DNA from: Cycas panzhihuaensis
Taxonomy: Eukaryota; Cycadophyta
Reading direction: 5' to 3'
Assembly (NCBI GenBank): GCA_023213395.1
Contig: CM041465.1
Coordinates: forward strand, 104,043,741 to 104,107,740
DNA: 64,000 nucleotides
Within the stretch, counting starts at the first letter, position 1. The number at the start of each line of letters is the position of its first letter. This document shows positions 21,840-34,000 of the stretch, piece by piece. The notes beneath the pieces are model-generated. The model saw only the letters and a list, made by a program, of their open reading frames with translations, did not search any database and was not told the DNA's origin. A program made the position numbers and the translations under genes.

Positions 21840-22271
21840 TTCTTTATCCACCCCTAGCTTTGGCTCAGATGTTGATCCATTGATTATCCATACTGATGGG
21901 CGTAGTCATGGGAATCCTAGGCCACCAACTTCTACATGGATCATTTAGGATCATCATAAGGATGCCCTCATGTGATCTAGAATGTCTTTACCTAATGCCA
22001 TCAACAATGAAGTGGAGTATGTCCCTATCATCTTACACTACGATTTTGATATCATCATATCTCAACTTAGGCAAGTCTATCACATCCACTCCTCATGTTT
22101 AAGGCTCCTAGCTATGATCACTAGGTATCTATTAGCTAGGTTTACCTTTGTGGACATCCATTACATTTTGTATGAGCTCAACTCTAAAGATGATAGCCTG
22201 GTTAACTTTATTCTAGAGCATCACTTACCTTTTCTACATGACTTTCCTTTGACCCAATCCATCACCTATTG
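21840..22271 (+). pseudogene. Second-type RNase H inside pol of element C
   Basis: LIIHTDGRSHGNPRPP near 21880, then after a frame break NAINNEVEYVPIIL, DFDIIISQLRQVYHIHSSCLRLLA, FTFVDIHYILYELNSKDDSLVNF and a TGA at 22270-22272. The acidic positions TDG, NNE.EY, DFD and DDSL correspond to the archaeal/plant-type RNase H and to the LTR-proximal copy in A (TDGGS, NNEAKY, CDS, VDSL). In C it sits before the antisense gene, at the place where RT and integrase are missing. This places the two RNase H homologues on opposite sides of the antisense gene in two related elements. Confidence 0.75.
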
Positions 22272-22700
22272 AGGCAGCTCTAGGAGATAATCCCCCCTAA
22301 CCTCTCCTCTGAGGGGTATTCACTGATTAGGTAAAACTATGGTGATAACCCCTATTTCTATATTTTTATTTATAAACTTCACTATGAAGTGGAGGCTCCC
22401 TTAGCACTCTGAGATGAGCTTAAACTATTCATCATGAGTTATGCATTGATTACTTTTTGTTTTATATGGGTTGTGTATGCTTGATGTATGGGCCAAGATC
22501 CATACATAGAGTCATACCAACATGAGTAATAAAGTAAGAGCATATGTAGTCCAAAAGTGGAGTACTAATTGGTCCCTGTGTCTATAAATGTGTATAAATA
22601 ATAATAATATACATGTATGTCTTTAGCGCATCCCGCTATAGGAAGTTAGAATCCTTGTAGGGATGTACAATCACCCATCAAGATATGCATAACATATATA
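22272..22700. other. End of sense coding region and spacer (element C)
   Basis: Short residual frame after the RNase H, then about 22440-22700 resembles the spacer at 3760-4044 of A. No further gene seen. Confidence 0.5.
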
Positions 22701-23422
22701 CCCCTGGAGGTCCATGCTTTCCTGGTTAAATATATTAGTACAAAAGTGAAGTGTATCATCCCTCTCATCTCCTCAAGGGGTGTCATCTCTCGACTTCCCT
22801 CTCCTCCTCTCTAGGGTCCACATACCTCAAAGACTCCTCCATGGTTACTAGGAAGCCCTACCTTACTCTCCTCATCCTAGGGTCTTACCTCCTCTCATCG
22901 ACATTGTGATGTAGATATGGTTATATGTATCCTTGTGGAGTGAGATGCCATCTATTCCATTAGTCAAGTGTTTACTGATCAGGGGTAATCCCTTTCTCCC
23001 GCAATCTCCTGTAGACATGCCTCTAACATGACTACTTGGACCTCTGCTCTTGAAGATGCCTATGTAGGGTTCATCTTTGTTATTGTCTCTCCTCCTCAAG
23101 TCTCAAGCTCCTTGATCTAGGTTTGTAGTTGCTCCCAGTCTGCCAAGGCCCTATCCCACTCAGATCTAAGCTTCTGCACCTTCACTTCCTATATGTCTCT
23201 CGCTCTTAGGAACATGTTGAATATGGTCATATGTGGGCAGATCAACTCAAGCTCTCCACTGTCACAAATGGGTGGCTGTCCCTCTACATATACCATAGGG
23301 AATATGTTAGTGATTACTCTCCTGATGGTCTCCTCTAGAATCCCCTCTCTTACCATTCAAGGAAGGTTTATCAATAATTGGAAATACTAAAATGAACTAG
23401 AACTTGAAATAGAAGGTTAAAA

Positions 23423-23438
23423 GGGGGGGGGGGGGGGG
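23423..23438 (+). repeat. Homopolymer G run, 16 bases
   Basis: Uninterrupted G tract inside the antisense gene region of C. Confidence 0.9.
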
Positions 23439-24421
23439 TATGGCCTCCTCGCTTACTTCCTCTCTAATGATGTCTTCATCCCTAGGAGCCTCAACTTCCT
23501 CTCCTCTAGCTCTGATAGCCTCTTCATCATCCCTCACGTCATAGATAGCCTTTGCTACCTGTCCTATCATAACACAGCCAACCTCCTCATCACTATCCTA
23601 GTGGGTTGTTTGGTAGGGATGTGGCATGTAGTCATCCATAGTTAGTAGATCTAGGGAGGTAGTGTCTATGAACCTCTTCATCTACTCTGTCTCCCCTGAG
23701 CTCATGAACAGTGTAAACCACATATATATGAGTAGTCCATTAGACATCATTGGCTGTGGTCCTAACACAAGTCCCACCCTGTAGAAGTGGTTGAAAAACT
23801 AATAATATAGTACGAAATAGTAGGAGAATCCTCTACATCTAGCTACCCTAATCTATTCTATCTAGGTCCTTATGTTAGCTACTATGAGGCCTATCCAATC
23901 CAACTTCTCTCCCTCCTCACAACATCATATCACTCCCATCTAGCCACGTGGTACCTCCTTGTAATTTAGTCTCTAGGATATATAGAACAAAATCACCAGT
24001 GGGATCAATTTCCTCACTCAATGAATGGGTGTCACCATGATCTATCTGATAGCCCCTCCTTGGTGGTCCTAACACCCCTAGCCATAGAAAAACCTTACTG
24101 CCACCTAGTATACCTCCTCAGTGTTAGGTAGGACCCCCAACTTGGGTGGTGCTCCACTCGTCGTACCCCTAAAATCCTCTTGATGTCCCCTGGAATGATT
24201 GTTAGGTCTTTAATCATCAGTAGGTGGAAGACTTACCTCCTTATATCCTAATGTGTGACTATGTCTACCAAGAGGGCTTGATCTAAGGCATATTACCTTG
24301 ATGTCACCATCCTTAATAGTCCACACCTTCGTAATACCTCCCTATCCCAAGATGATGTCATCTCCACCAGTCTAAGCATGGGTGCTCCCATGTTCTTGTA
24401 ATTATCCACCACGAGAATAAC

Positions 24422-24909
24422 CTACAAATACCACCATTTTGAAGATCAACAACTAATATTTAGATAAAAAATCTTATTAAAAAGAAAATTAACAAATTCC
24501 CTCCTCTTTGTGTCAAATAAGTCACCTCTTTTTAACCATGTTTCTATCTCGTAAGAAAAACTATCTATATTGTAGATATTTTGATAGTATTATAGATTAG
24601 CTTACAGTGTTACATCTTGTGCCGTAACATTATTTACAACACCATGGCTATATTCATAGTACCATATATAACACTATAGTACCCTTTATACCTACCCTAG
24701 AATTACCTACAAAAGCCATACTAAGCCCTTCTTGGACCATGAGTTTGGTTTATTAAGACCAAGGCACTTTAATGCCTTGGTTCAATCCTAAGCAGAACCC
24801 CAAATGGGTCCTATTTGGTCCCTATTACCTATGATGAACATTGCCCACCTATAAATCCTATGCTAATAAGAATGAGCAAATTGACTAGCTTAGGGTTAGA
24901 TCTGCTTAC
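24422..24909 (-). other. Predicted intron of the antisense gene (C)
   Basis: 488 nt with GTAAGC donor and TTTGTAG acceptor on the minus strand, at the same position in the gene as the 496-nt intron in A. Confidence 0.6.
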
Positions 24910-24933
24910 CATGTCAACTTGTACTACAACCAT

Positions 24934-25330
24934 CTTATCATCATGATCTTGACGACTCCCTCTGATCACTAATCTAATGGATGGATCTCCTCTAGTAAGC
25001 TCACAAATGTGGGAGAAAATAGAAGGGCAAAGGTAAATTTTTCAAATTTCTATAGGGAACCATAAAAATGAAACATTTCAAGTTGATTATATAGGGCCTC
25101 TTTTGGTAGGCGTTCCTCATCCTTCATACTTGGCCTACTCTAATCCCTCCATTGGATTCCTAGTTTTATCATCATTTCTTTTCCCTTCAGGGTCATCCCC
25201 CTTATTGACCTCCAGGTCCTTATTTTCCTCTCATTTTGGTGTGTAGCTTTTATGCCCTTATTTCTTGGGGGACCTTTTCACTCCTAGGATGTCTACCTTA
25301 GAACCTATAAGTGTTTATAGTCATTGAAAT
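24934..25330. promoter_or_regulatory. Putative divergent promoter region (element C)
   Basis: A minus-strand TATATAATC box (25085-25094) lies about 150 nt upstream of the aORF start and a plus-strand CTATAAGTG box near 25308. Both correspond in order and spacing to the boxes in A. Unlike A, no RNase H follows on the sense side. Confidence 0.4.
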
Positions 25331-25749
25331 TGCATGGAAGTGCTGAATCTAGTTGTCAAGTTAATTTGGGCTTCCTCTAACCCTCTTTCCAACCTCCAAA
25401 CCTTGGCTACTAATAAGGCTAAACTATGGCAATTGCTCCTCTTTTCATTTATTGATATTTATTTTTTCTTCTTTGTGTATTCCTTAGGCATCCCCCTAGC
25501 ATATTTGAGGAGATTTTGAGCTTTTGAGCCCCCCTTTCTTGGGCCTTCTTACCCTTTTATGGATTGCCACCAAGGCAACCCCTTAGTCGTTTGCCCCTCT
25601 TTCTAGCTTACCACTAAGGTAACCCCTTAGATTGGTAGTTTTATTACTTGTTCTTACTTTGGGTGTTTGATTGATTAGCTAAGGTTTTGATCTAATTATC
25701 CACTTATTTCCTTCTCCATGGCTTGTGCACCTCTGATTGTCTGCTAACA

Positions 25750-28504
25750 AGGCATCACTATGGAAAACATTATCGCTCCTCATCTCACATGCATGTTTGA
25801 TTGTTTAGTTTTATCTCACATTATTTGTGTTGGCAACATTTATCATTTTCTATCTTTAGAGTGAAGAAGTTCTTCTCCTAAGGCATAATGTTTCCCAACT
25901 CCTAGGAAAGGCATTGACATGGAAACATAGGTAAGTTTAGGTATGCATCCTCACCTCCATTACATTATTCATATTGCCCTTACGATATGCATTTTATTGG
26001 TTATTTGATGACTGTCTGTTTGCACATCTTACTTGCTTGTGTTTATCTCTTTGCCTATGACAACTAGGACTCTAGTCTCATGGCCTTAAAGCCTCCTAGT
26101 TAGCCCATTAGTTGGAAAAAGAGATCTCTCCCACAGCCTTACAACTCACCTTTTAACCCTATCCTTGTCCTTTTAGCCTTGTTTTCCCTTTATTCTCATC
26201 GGTCACTCACCATTTTAGACATTGGGACTTTTTTTTTAAGATTAGAGTGCCCTTAGAACTAGTTTTGGGCCTTATTTTATCTCTTTATTATTATCTCATA
26301 GCTACTTTTACTTCAGATAATGGTACCACAAAGTACTTTATAGTACTAAAACTTTGGTTGTGGTATGACTATTAGCCTACTCGACTACCTTCCCAATAGT
26401 CCAATGGTTGTTTTACTACCTTGTTAGGTTAGCCCGTCATGCCACGTTGGCCTAGAATGACTTGTTGTGCCCTTGGGAACTCCCATTGGATCTCAAAAAT
26501 AAATTTTTATTCAAATTTTATTAGGATTTGAGCTTCCCACCTTAGCTCCTACCTTGGTTTTGGGTGGTGGTTTCTCCACCTTGTGGGCATGAAACCACCA
26601 TCTCCTCACCTTGTTCTTGACTATAAAAGACCTCCATTTTGAGGAGGGATTATCTATGATCTTCTACTCTTCTTTCCATACCAAAATGCTACTAAATTTG
26701 TATCATATCAACCCTTCCACACTTGATACAACTAGTATGTTTGAGAAGCTAAGGTGAAGAAGTAGAGATCCAAACTAACACAAGCAAAGGGATAATGGAG
26801 AGCACTATGTTGGATGGCCATCACATCCTCCTTCTCCATCAGATTGGGTATCCTCTATCCAACCTTGGTTTATCTTTTGGTGACACTCCCTCTTAACCTT
26901 CTCTTCTTTATTTCATTATTGTTTTGTTGCATAGCTAGGGTTTTTGGGGTTTTGGCAACTTTTCTTTTAGTTGTAATAATTAAAGGTAGGATTGGATTCA
27001 CTTAGTCTTTCCATTTCTTCCTTTCGATACATTTTACCATTGAATTACAAGAGGGAGGCTTCCCTTAACACAAGTAAGGAAGTCATCCTTGTAGGGTGGA
27101 GCCATGCTATTCTGAGGCGCTTCTCCCATCCTCACTTTATCTTCATTTCTTGTTGTTACCATTCTCCTATATGTTGCACATGCTTACATGCATGCTCATT
27201 AATCATATATATTGATTTACTCTTTTTTTTTATGCAAATAGATTTGTTGAAGGATTGTTAGAGTAGACTTCCTTTTAGGTCTTATTTATAGGTATAAAGA
27301 GGAGAAACTCTCTTCTACCCACATTAGGGTTTAGAGAAAGTGCATTTCCATAAGGTAAGCATTGTCCATTTTTTAATGCTAGCTTATTGCATATATTTCC
27401 TCTACTTTTTTCTATGCTTGTTTTCCATTAGTTGCTCTTATTCATTAGGGGCAAGTAAGTGAAGCCCCCATTATCCCTTTTCAACTAGCAACACGTCCAT
27501 TAGAGAGGAAGCGTGAAGAGAAGTAAGGGGAAGCAACATCATCGAGCATTTGTTAGATCTGGGTGCACTTCATTTACTCTTTCCTCCTTTCCTTTTATAT
27601 TTTTGTTAACATTATCATCTTACACCCCCATTTATAAAGAATCCCTTCACCCATTTTTGTGGTTTGTTCTTATTAGTTGCATCATCATCAAAAGGAGGGA
27701 AGAAGGGTTTCATGGGAATGTCTTACATTAGATAAGATAAGAGGGAATTTATTTTGTAGGAAAAAGAATAGGTTTCTTTTCTTTTCTTTTGTTTAGTAAA
27801 AGGAATATTGGGGATAAAAGGATATTGAGCTAGGGTTCCATGTAGGAGAGGAGTACTTACTTTCCCTTCTCTTTGGTTTTCCCCATTTTAAATACATCCA
27901 TGTTTCTTCCCCTTAATTAGCATATAGATTTCTTTCCCCCCTTTTTTTATAATAAATATAGAAAAGAGAGATAAAGGCAAAGAGAGCAAGGTTCCCTTGT
28001 GTGCTCCCTTACATTTTCTTTATTCCTTTGTGTGTTTTTTTCTTTTTCTAGAAAATAAGAGTGAAAAGAGAGATAAAAGGAAAGAGAGTAAGGTTTTTAT
28101 TCATTTTGCACTCCTCTTTGTTTCTTTCCTTTCTTGTTGTTATTATTCTTATACAACATCACAATTAAAACCTTATCATACCCTTTGCCCAACCAAGAGG
28201 GTTTGGGTTCATTTATCTATTCTCTTTCTTTCCCCCTTTCTTCCATCCTCCTTTTCTTATTTTCTTCATTACGTTAGCCCCTTATCAAAGGGGATTGTCT
28301 AACTATGGTCCCTTCCTTCTTAAAACCCCTAGCAAAGGAGAAGGGAGTGCACTCATGCATTCCCGAATCTGTACCTCTGTGGTGTATGAGTGTCCCATGT
28401 GGGTAACCTAGGGTTCCATCACACCCCCATACTAGGTCCTATACCTTAAACCTAGTTCCTTTCATTATGAGTAGTCTTGGGCACTCTTGACGAGAGCGAT
28501 CTTA
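25750..28504 (+). repeat. 3' LTR of element C
   Basis: Matches 15501-17997 from 25997 on; its earlier part has no partner in the window. Ends GATCTTA, where the 5' copy has AATCTCA. TATA box near 26621. The left edge is estimated from similarity in order to LTR A (GCATG, AGGTA.GTTTAGGTATGCATCCTCAC) and is uncertain by 200 nt. Confidence 0.75.
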
Positions 28505-28686
28505 AGTTCACAAGTGATATAAGAGTATTTTTTTATGCCTATGAGGAAAAACAAATCTAAGAAATTGAGATCCACTCTAGTACTAATTTTAATCTCCATT
28601 CTAAAATTTCATCTTTTACTATCCATCCTAGTCATTTTATTGCTCCTTACTATGATATTTTCCATGTTAAATACCAAATAATTAAT
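28505..28686. other. Flanking DNA between C and D
   Basis: AT-rich, no gene recognised. It ends in TTAAT (28682-28686), the left target-site duplication of D. Confidence 0.6.
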
Positions 28687-28911
28687 TATTAAACTTAATG
28701 TTTTATCTTTAGAAGCTCTTAAGTTATTGTTGAGGGTCATGTGCCATAAACCCCTCTTTTATATTATGTTGACAAGCGGCTAACATGCCTGAGCCCTCTA
28801 TTGTAATCTTGATGTATATATATGAGAGGTTCTCCTCTCCTTTAATCAATGAAGAAGAATATTTTATTTCATTTCTATATTAACTCCTTATTTGTAAATG
28901 CGTTTCTTACA
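28687..28911 (+). repeat. 5' LTR of copia D
   Basis: 225 nt, TATTAAACTTAATG...TTCTTACA. The first bases TA probably derive from TG. Confidence 0.9.
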
Positions 28912-28923
28912 TGGTATCAAGGC
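28912..28923 (+). promoter_or_regulatory. Primer-binding site of copia D
   Basis: TGGTATCAAGGC, one base off the usual tRNA-Met complement TGGTATCAGAGC in a two-base swap. Confidence 0.85.
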
Positions 28924-29339
28924 CAAGTTTCTTTTTCAATTCTACTATAAGATCTTAGGTATTTCTATAACAAGTAATCCTTTTATTTTTATCCTCCATG
29001 AATTGTATTTTTCTCCTATTAATTTGTATGAATCTCCTAAATAGAGAGTGGAGCCCATATTTTTGAATTTAAAGATAAGAAAGATAGAAGAGGAACTTGA
29101 CTAAGGGTTTGGAGGACACCCTAGAAGCATTTCCAGACATCAATAAAATTCTAGAGCAAGTCAGAAACCCAAGGTAGATTTCCAAGAGGATCTACCTCCC
29201 ATGAAGATAGTGATTAAAGCACTTTGAAGGAACAAATAAAGAAACTTCTAAAATGGTATCTAAAAACCTTAGAAGAGTCAAAAGGAGAAGTTTTTAAACA
29301 AAAAACAAGATCTCAAAGGCATCAAGCCTTAATATGTTC

Positions 29340-30840
29340 AATTGAACCTTAGAGGTATAATGAAGCATGCCATAATTTAGAATGGCAAAAATCCATGGAT
29401 ATTGAAATGATGGGTATAAAAATGAATAGAACATGGTAGGTCATTGAGCAACTAAAAGATAAAGTAGTAGTAGGGTGCAAATGGGTGTAAAAAATTAAAG
29501 AAAAATTATATGGCAATTTTGAAAAGTTTAAAGCAAGGTTAGTAGCAAAAGAATATAATTAAACAATAAGAATTGACTATGATGAAACTTTTTACCCTAT
29601 AGCTAAAATGATAATATTCAAAATAATTATTGTAATAGTAGCTCACTTTAGATGGGAAATTGCTTAGATTAATATAAAAAGTTTTTTTTTTAATGGAGAA
29701 TTAGAAGAAGAAGTATACATAGAACAACCTCCAGGTTATGTAGAAAAAGAAGAAGAACATTTAGTATATAGGTTAAAAGAAGGTCATATATGTTCTAAAA
29801 TAGGCACCTTAGGCATGTTAAGCAAAATTAGATTTCCACCTCAAACAAAATGGATTCAATCAATGTGAATATGATCTAAGCCTTTATATATATAAAAAAA
29901 AAAGAATGGTTTGATAACCATAATCATTGTATATGTAGATGTTATAATTATTACAAGTAGTAGCCAAGAAATAATTAAATGTGTAAAATCTTAAATGGAA
30001 AATGAATTTGAAATGATAGACATGGGCCAATTATATTATTACCATGGCATTGAAGTAAGTAAAAAAGATAACTCCATCTTCATATCTTAATAAAAATATG
30101 CCAAGAATCTATTAAAATGATTAAATATAGAGGACTACAATGTTAAGCTCACTCTAATAGAGACAAGATGTGTTTTGATAATAGAAGAAGACAATCAAGG
30201 AGTGAATGAGACTTTATACAACTAGCTTATTAGAAGTCTCATATATTTAACAATAACCAAGTTGAACGTATCATACTCAGTCAAAATTATCTTTAGATTC
30301 ATGCATGCTCCAAAGGTCATTCATTGTAACACAACTAAAAGAATTCTAAGGTTCATCAAAGGTACTTTAAATCTGGGATTGAAATATTAAAAAAATTTGA
30401 TCTTAATATGATAGGATACTATGGGTTGGATTGGGTTAGTGATCATCATGAGAGGAAATCTACTTTTGGGTATAACTTCACCTTAGGATTAGCCATAACA
30501 TCTTTGATCAGCAAGAAACAAGCATCTATTTCTTTATCATTTACAGAGACAAAATATAAAACAACTATAAGTGCTATTTGTGAAGTAATCTAGCTTAAAT
30601 AATTACTCAAAGGCATGAATCGAGAAATATCTAAAGTGTTATCAAATTAACAAAGAATCTGATCTACCATGCAAGAAGAAAACATATTAAAAGTCATTAT
30701 CATTTCATATGTGAGAAAGTTCAAACCAAAGAGATCAATCTTTAACACTACATCAATGAGCATCAACTTGTAGACATATTCACTAATCTATTAGGAAGAG
30801 ACAAGTTCCGGTACCTTTGAAGATTGCTAAGAGTTCACAA
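29340..30840 (+). pseudogene. pol: Copia D RT-RNase H remnant
   Basis: RT motifs can be read across frames: NLEWQKSMDIEM, VVVGCKWV.KIKEK, FKARLVAKEYN, IDYDETFYPIAKM, ELEEEVYIEQPPGYVEK and IIVYVDVIIITSS; the YVDD box is YVDV. RNase H follows from 30400: YGLDWVSDHHERKSTFGYNF, then ISKKQASISLSFTETKYKT. Frameshifts and TAG/TAA stops are frequent. Upstream of 29340 nothing of gag, protease or integrase is visible, although the LTR-internal distance is only 420 nt, so these were lost in an internal deletion. The role was reverse transcription; this copy is inactive. Confidence 0.85.
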
Positions 30841-30865
30841 CAAAGGATAAAACATTAAGGGGGGA

Positions 30866-31087
30866 TATTAAAGTTAATGTTTTATCTCCAGAAACTAAGT
30901 TATTGTTGAGGGTTGTGTGGTATAAACCTCTCTTTTATTTTATATTGACAAGTGGTTGACATACATGGGCCTTCTATTATAATATTGATGTATATATATA
31001 TAAGAGGCTCTCCTCTCCTTTAATCAACGAAGATAAATGGTTTCTTTCATCTCTGAATTAACTCCTTATTTATAAATATTTTTAGCA
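30866..31087 (+). repeat. 3' LTR of copia D
   Basis: 222 nt, matches 28687-28911 and is followed by the TTAAT duplication. Confidence 0.9.
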
Positions 31088-31092
31088 TTAAT

Positions 31093-34000
31093 CTCATAAT
31101 CCACAATTGGCAATACTAGATAGGAGGGATATAGACTTAAGTCATTATAATCAAAGAGAGAAATCATTTTTAAAAAAATCAATAGATAAAATAAAAATAA
31201 TGCAATATATAAATACATTAAAGTGACTAAATATATTCTTAAACCACCTTAGGTGATTTAGTGATATATTTAGTGAATAAAAGTGTATAACAATGTGGCC
31301 TTCTATAAAATATTATGTCCTCTAACCTAAATATACAACACTTGCATATACATCTATTATGGTGTTGCATATGCTTGGATAAGCTCATCTCTCATTAGGC
31401 AAGTGTGCCTATTGTAGTTTAAATAAATGCACATAAAATAGCAAAAAAATGAGATATATTTATATCAATCAATATTTTATACAAGTTGTGTGATCATTTG
31501 ATCAACACTATTACTTTGATGCTATATTAACATGTGTATAAGATATGTATCAACCATTAATGCATTTATCAATATGCAATAATATCAATAATCATATGAT
31601 CATTCAATAATATAAAGGATGATAAGTATAATCAAAGAGTCAATCAAACATCCATAAATATGACACAATGTTTAATGTGGAAAACCTTACTAGGAAAAAT
31701 CACCTCTAAAATCATGTATGAGATATCATATTAAAAGCCATGATGAGTCATCTAACCTCATAAAGAGAACTAAGTGATCTAGTTTACCTTATAGTATACA
31801 TACCCTTATATACTTTTGTTTCCTCATCATTAACCAACGATATTACACAAATACATCAATCACTTAAATCATGTATGAGAAACTTTATAATAGCCAAACA
31901 TGTATTAACCACTAAATTAAACACTTCATCAAACATTATGAAAATCAATATTTCAACCCTCTCCCTTAATGTTTAATTTGTAAAACTTTCAAATATCTTC
32001 ATCTTTAAAGATTCATGTTAGATTTCTTATTCAACTTCTTGTCCTCGTATCACCTACAAATATTAATAAATTAAACTTCTCTTTAACATGCTTGTTCTCC
32101 TATAATCATCATATTACATCATGTCATCCTACCACCTATAAATCATCAGTCAAACATATGACTTAAATTCATCATAATATATGAAGTATTTTCTCAACTT
32201 CATACTTTCCACCTATAAGCTATAAAATAAACTTATCAACTTAGCAATAAACCAAATTCATTAACGTCCATATAAAACAACAATTATCTATTGAAATGCA
32301 TGGGTAATTAGTCATTGGAATTACCAATTAACTAGGAAGTGTTTCTTACACATAGTTCATCAACATCATAAATAAAAAATTACATACTTTAGGAGCTATC
32401 TAATAAGTTCTATTTGACATAGCCTGCCATGCCTTCCCACTGTGGTACTTTTTTTTTTAAGGTTTTTTTTTTTAAGTGTAGCAAAGAGAAGGCACATCTC
32501 ATAGTTTTACTCTGCATAATGAAAGGAAGGATGTTTAATCACCTCTAAGATGGGATTTTGATAGGCCCTTGGGTTTGGACAGAATCCTAAGAAAGTGAAG
32601 TTAGAGAGTCATATGATGGATTACTATCCCACATGATCTATAGAGCACTTAAGTAGCCAACACTAGTTCGTGCACTAGGGGAGGGGGAGGAAGGGGTGAG
32701 GGGAATATAGAAAGGGGGTAGGGCCTCTTATCTACCTATAAATGAATCTATCTATTTATCTACTTATATATTAATCTATTTATCTATTTATTAATGAATC
32801 TATCTATCTAAGAATTTATCTATCATTCATTTAATCAATCTATTAGTCCTTAGTTTTATATTTTATAAATTAGTGGATATCATAAATCCTATATAGGAAC
32901 TATAAGTGAACCATAGAGCCTACATATTCACCATTGAGCTAGTAGTTATTTAATTGTTCATGTAATTGTTTAGCTAGCATAGTTATATATATGTTAGTTT
33001 CTTTGATAGTAAGGGTTTCTTTGAGTGATTTGGGAACTGTAGCTTTCTTTGATAACCAATCTTTGTCAATCATCTTATCAAATTAATAAAATTATGAGAA
33101 TAGGGCATGCACCTAACCTGTTAAGTTTGTTGCAATAAGGTAACATGTACAATATGTTTAATATCTCTTGTTATATGTGATCATCATTTTTCTAATCGAA
33201 AACACATATTCAGTTGGATTCTTCATTAATTAATCATGGTTTTATGGATAACCTATAATTATTATTACTAATCAATCAAACAAATAATCATATAAGGCCT
33301 CCCCTTGTCTTATATTAGGTGGGCAACTCTCATCATTCATTCTTAAACAACAATATTTAATTAACTTTTTTTTTTAAACAACTTTCTTTCAATCAATAAT
33401 ATCTTTCAAACATATTAACTAGTGTGCTTTTTCATAGGCATTTAAATATCAAATGTATTCATTTACTTAGGGAATCAATCATTATTATGTCCAACATGTA
33501 AATATATTATTAATTCTTTTTCATCAAAATAAGTTCTGATGTATGCTCTATAAACTTGAAAAATGAGCCTTAAATATGTAAAAAATGAGACTTAAATGTC
33601 TTTTCTTTTCCATAAATTTTCCATCAAATATATATCCATAACCATTAAAATGTACCTATATGTATTCAAGAACCCTTAAAATCATTTTAAAAAATGCCAA
33701 AATATGTTTTTATTTTCTAAGAAAATGACTTTATAAAGATGACAAAATTCACTTAATTAAATTTATAAATTGAGTTATCCATCATGCAATATCTAAATTA
33801 TGTCTTATGACCATTTGTTTTGTCCCTATCTAAATGTTCTCTCCGACGGTTCAAATAATACTCAAATCTAAATGATGTTACATGTTAGTTAAATGATGTT
33901 AACACTTTATTTTGATGTCTAATTGAATTAAAACTACTTCCAACAAAAAGTAGACTTTAAGATCCACTCATTAAAAAAAAAAAAGAGGTCAATCAAATCA

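Larger units (their letters stand above)
22701..24933 (-). pseudogene. Antisense, apparently spliced extra gene of element C (aORF)
   Basis: Predicted exon 1 is 24933 to 24910 (MVVVQVDM), with donor GTAAGC at 24909-24904. The acceptor TTTGTAG ends at 24422 and exon 2 starts at 24421. The join is in frame and reads VDM then VILVVDNYKNMGAPMLRLVEM. Exon 2 continues RCGL, ALDQALLVDIV, GDIKRILGV, each matching the A copy although the DNA has diverged heavily. The C-terminal end is approximate, since the TAG used in A reads TGG here. A 16-base G run (23423-23438) and many stops lie inside. Conserved protein similarity plus the shared splice pattern argue that this was once a real gene. Function unknown; a plant-mobile-domain relationship is possible. 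Confidence 0.68.
15501..28504 (+). mobile_element. Tat-like retrotransposon C lacking RT and integrase
   Basis: Two long direct repeats (15501-17997 and up to 28504) bracket an internal region with primer site, gag, protease, linker, second-type RNase H and the antisense gene. Compared with A and I, the RT, first RNase H and integrase block is absent: the linker at 21377-21655 is followed within 200 nt by RNase H and then by the conserved spacer before the antisense gene. C would therefore depend on a helper for reverse transcription and integration. LTR copies differ by about one base in ten by eye over the first 180 bases. The left end is missing at the junction with B. Confidence 0.82.
28687..31087 (+). 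mobile_element. Compact copia element D (2.4 kb) with perfect TSD
   Basis: LTRs 28687-28911 and 30866-31087, primer site TGGTATCAAGGC at 28912-28923, polypurine tract AAGGGGGGA at 30857-30865. TTAAT stands on both sides (28682-28686 and 31088-31092), proving one insertion event. The internal region holds only RT and RNase H remnants; gag, protease and integrase are absent. It is a deletion derivative whose insertion must have used proteins from another element if the deletion came first. Confidence 0.92.

Noticed and set aside
31660-31760. Possible additional retroelement leader in the AT-rich region
   Set aside because: Only a short resemblance to common retroelement sequence, without LTR, primer site or coding motif.
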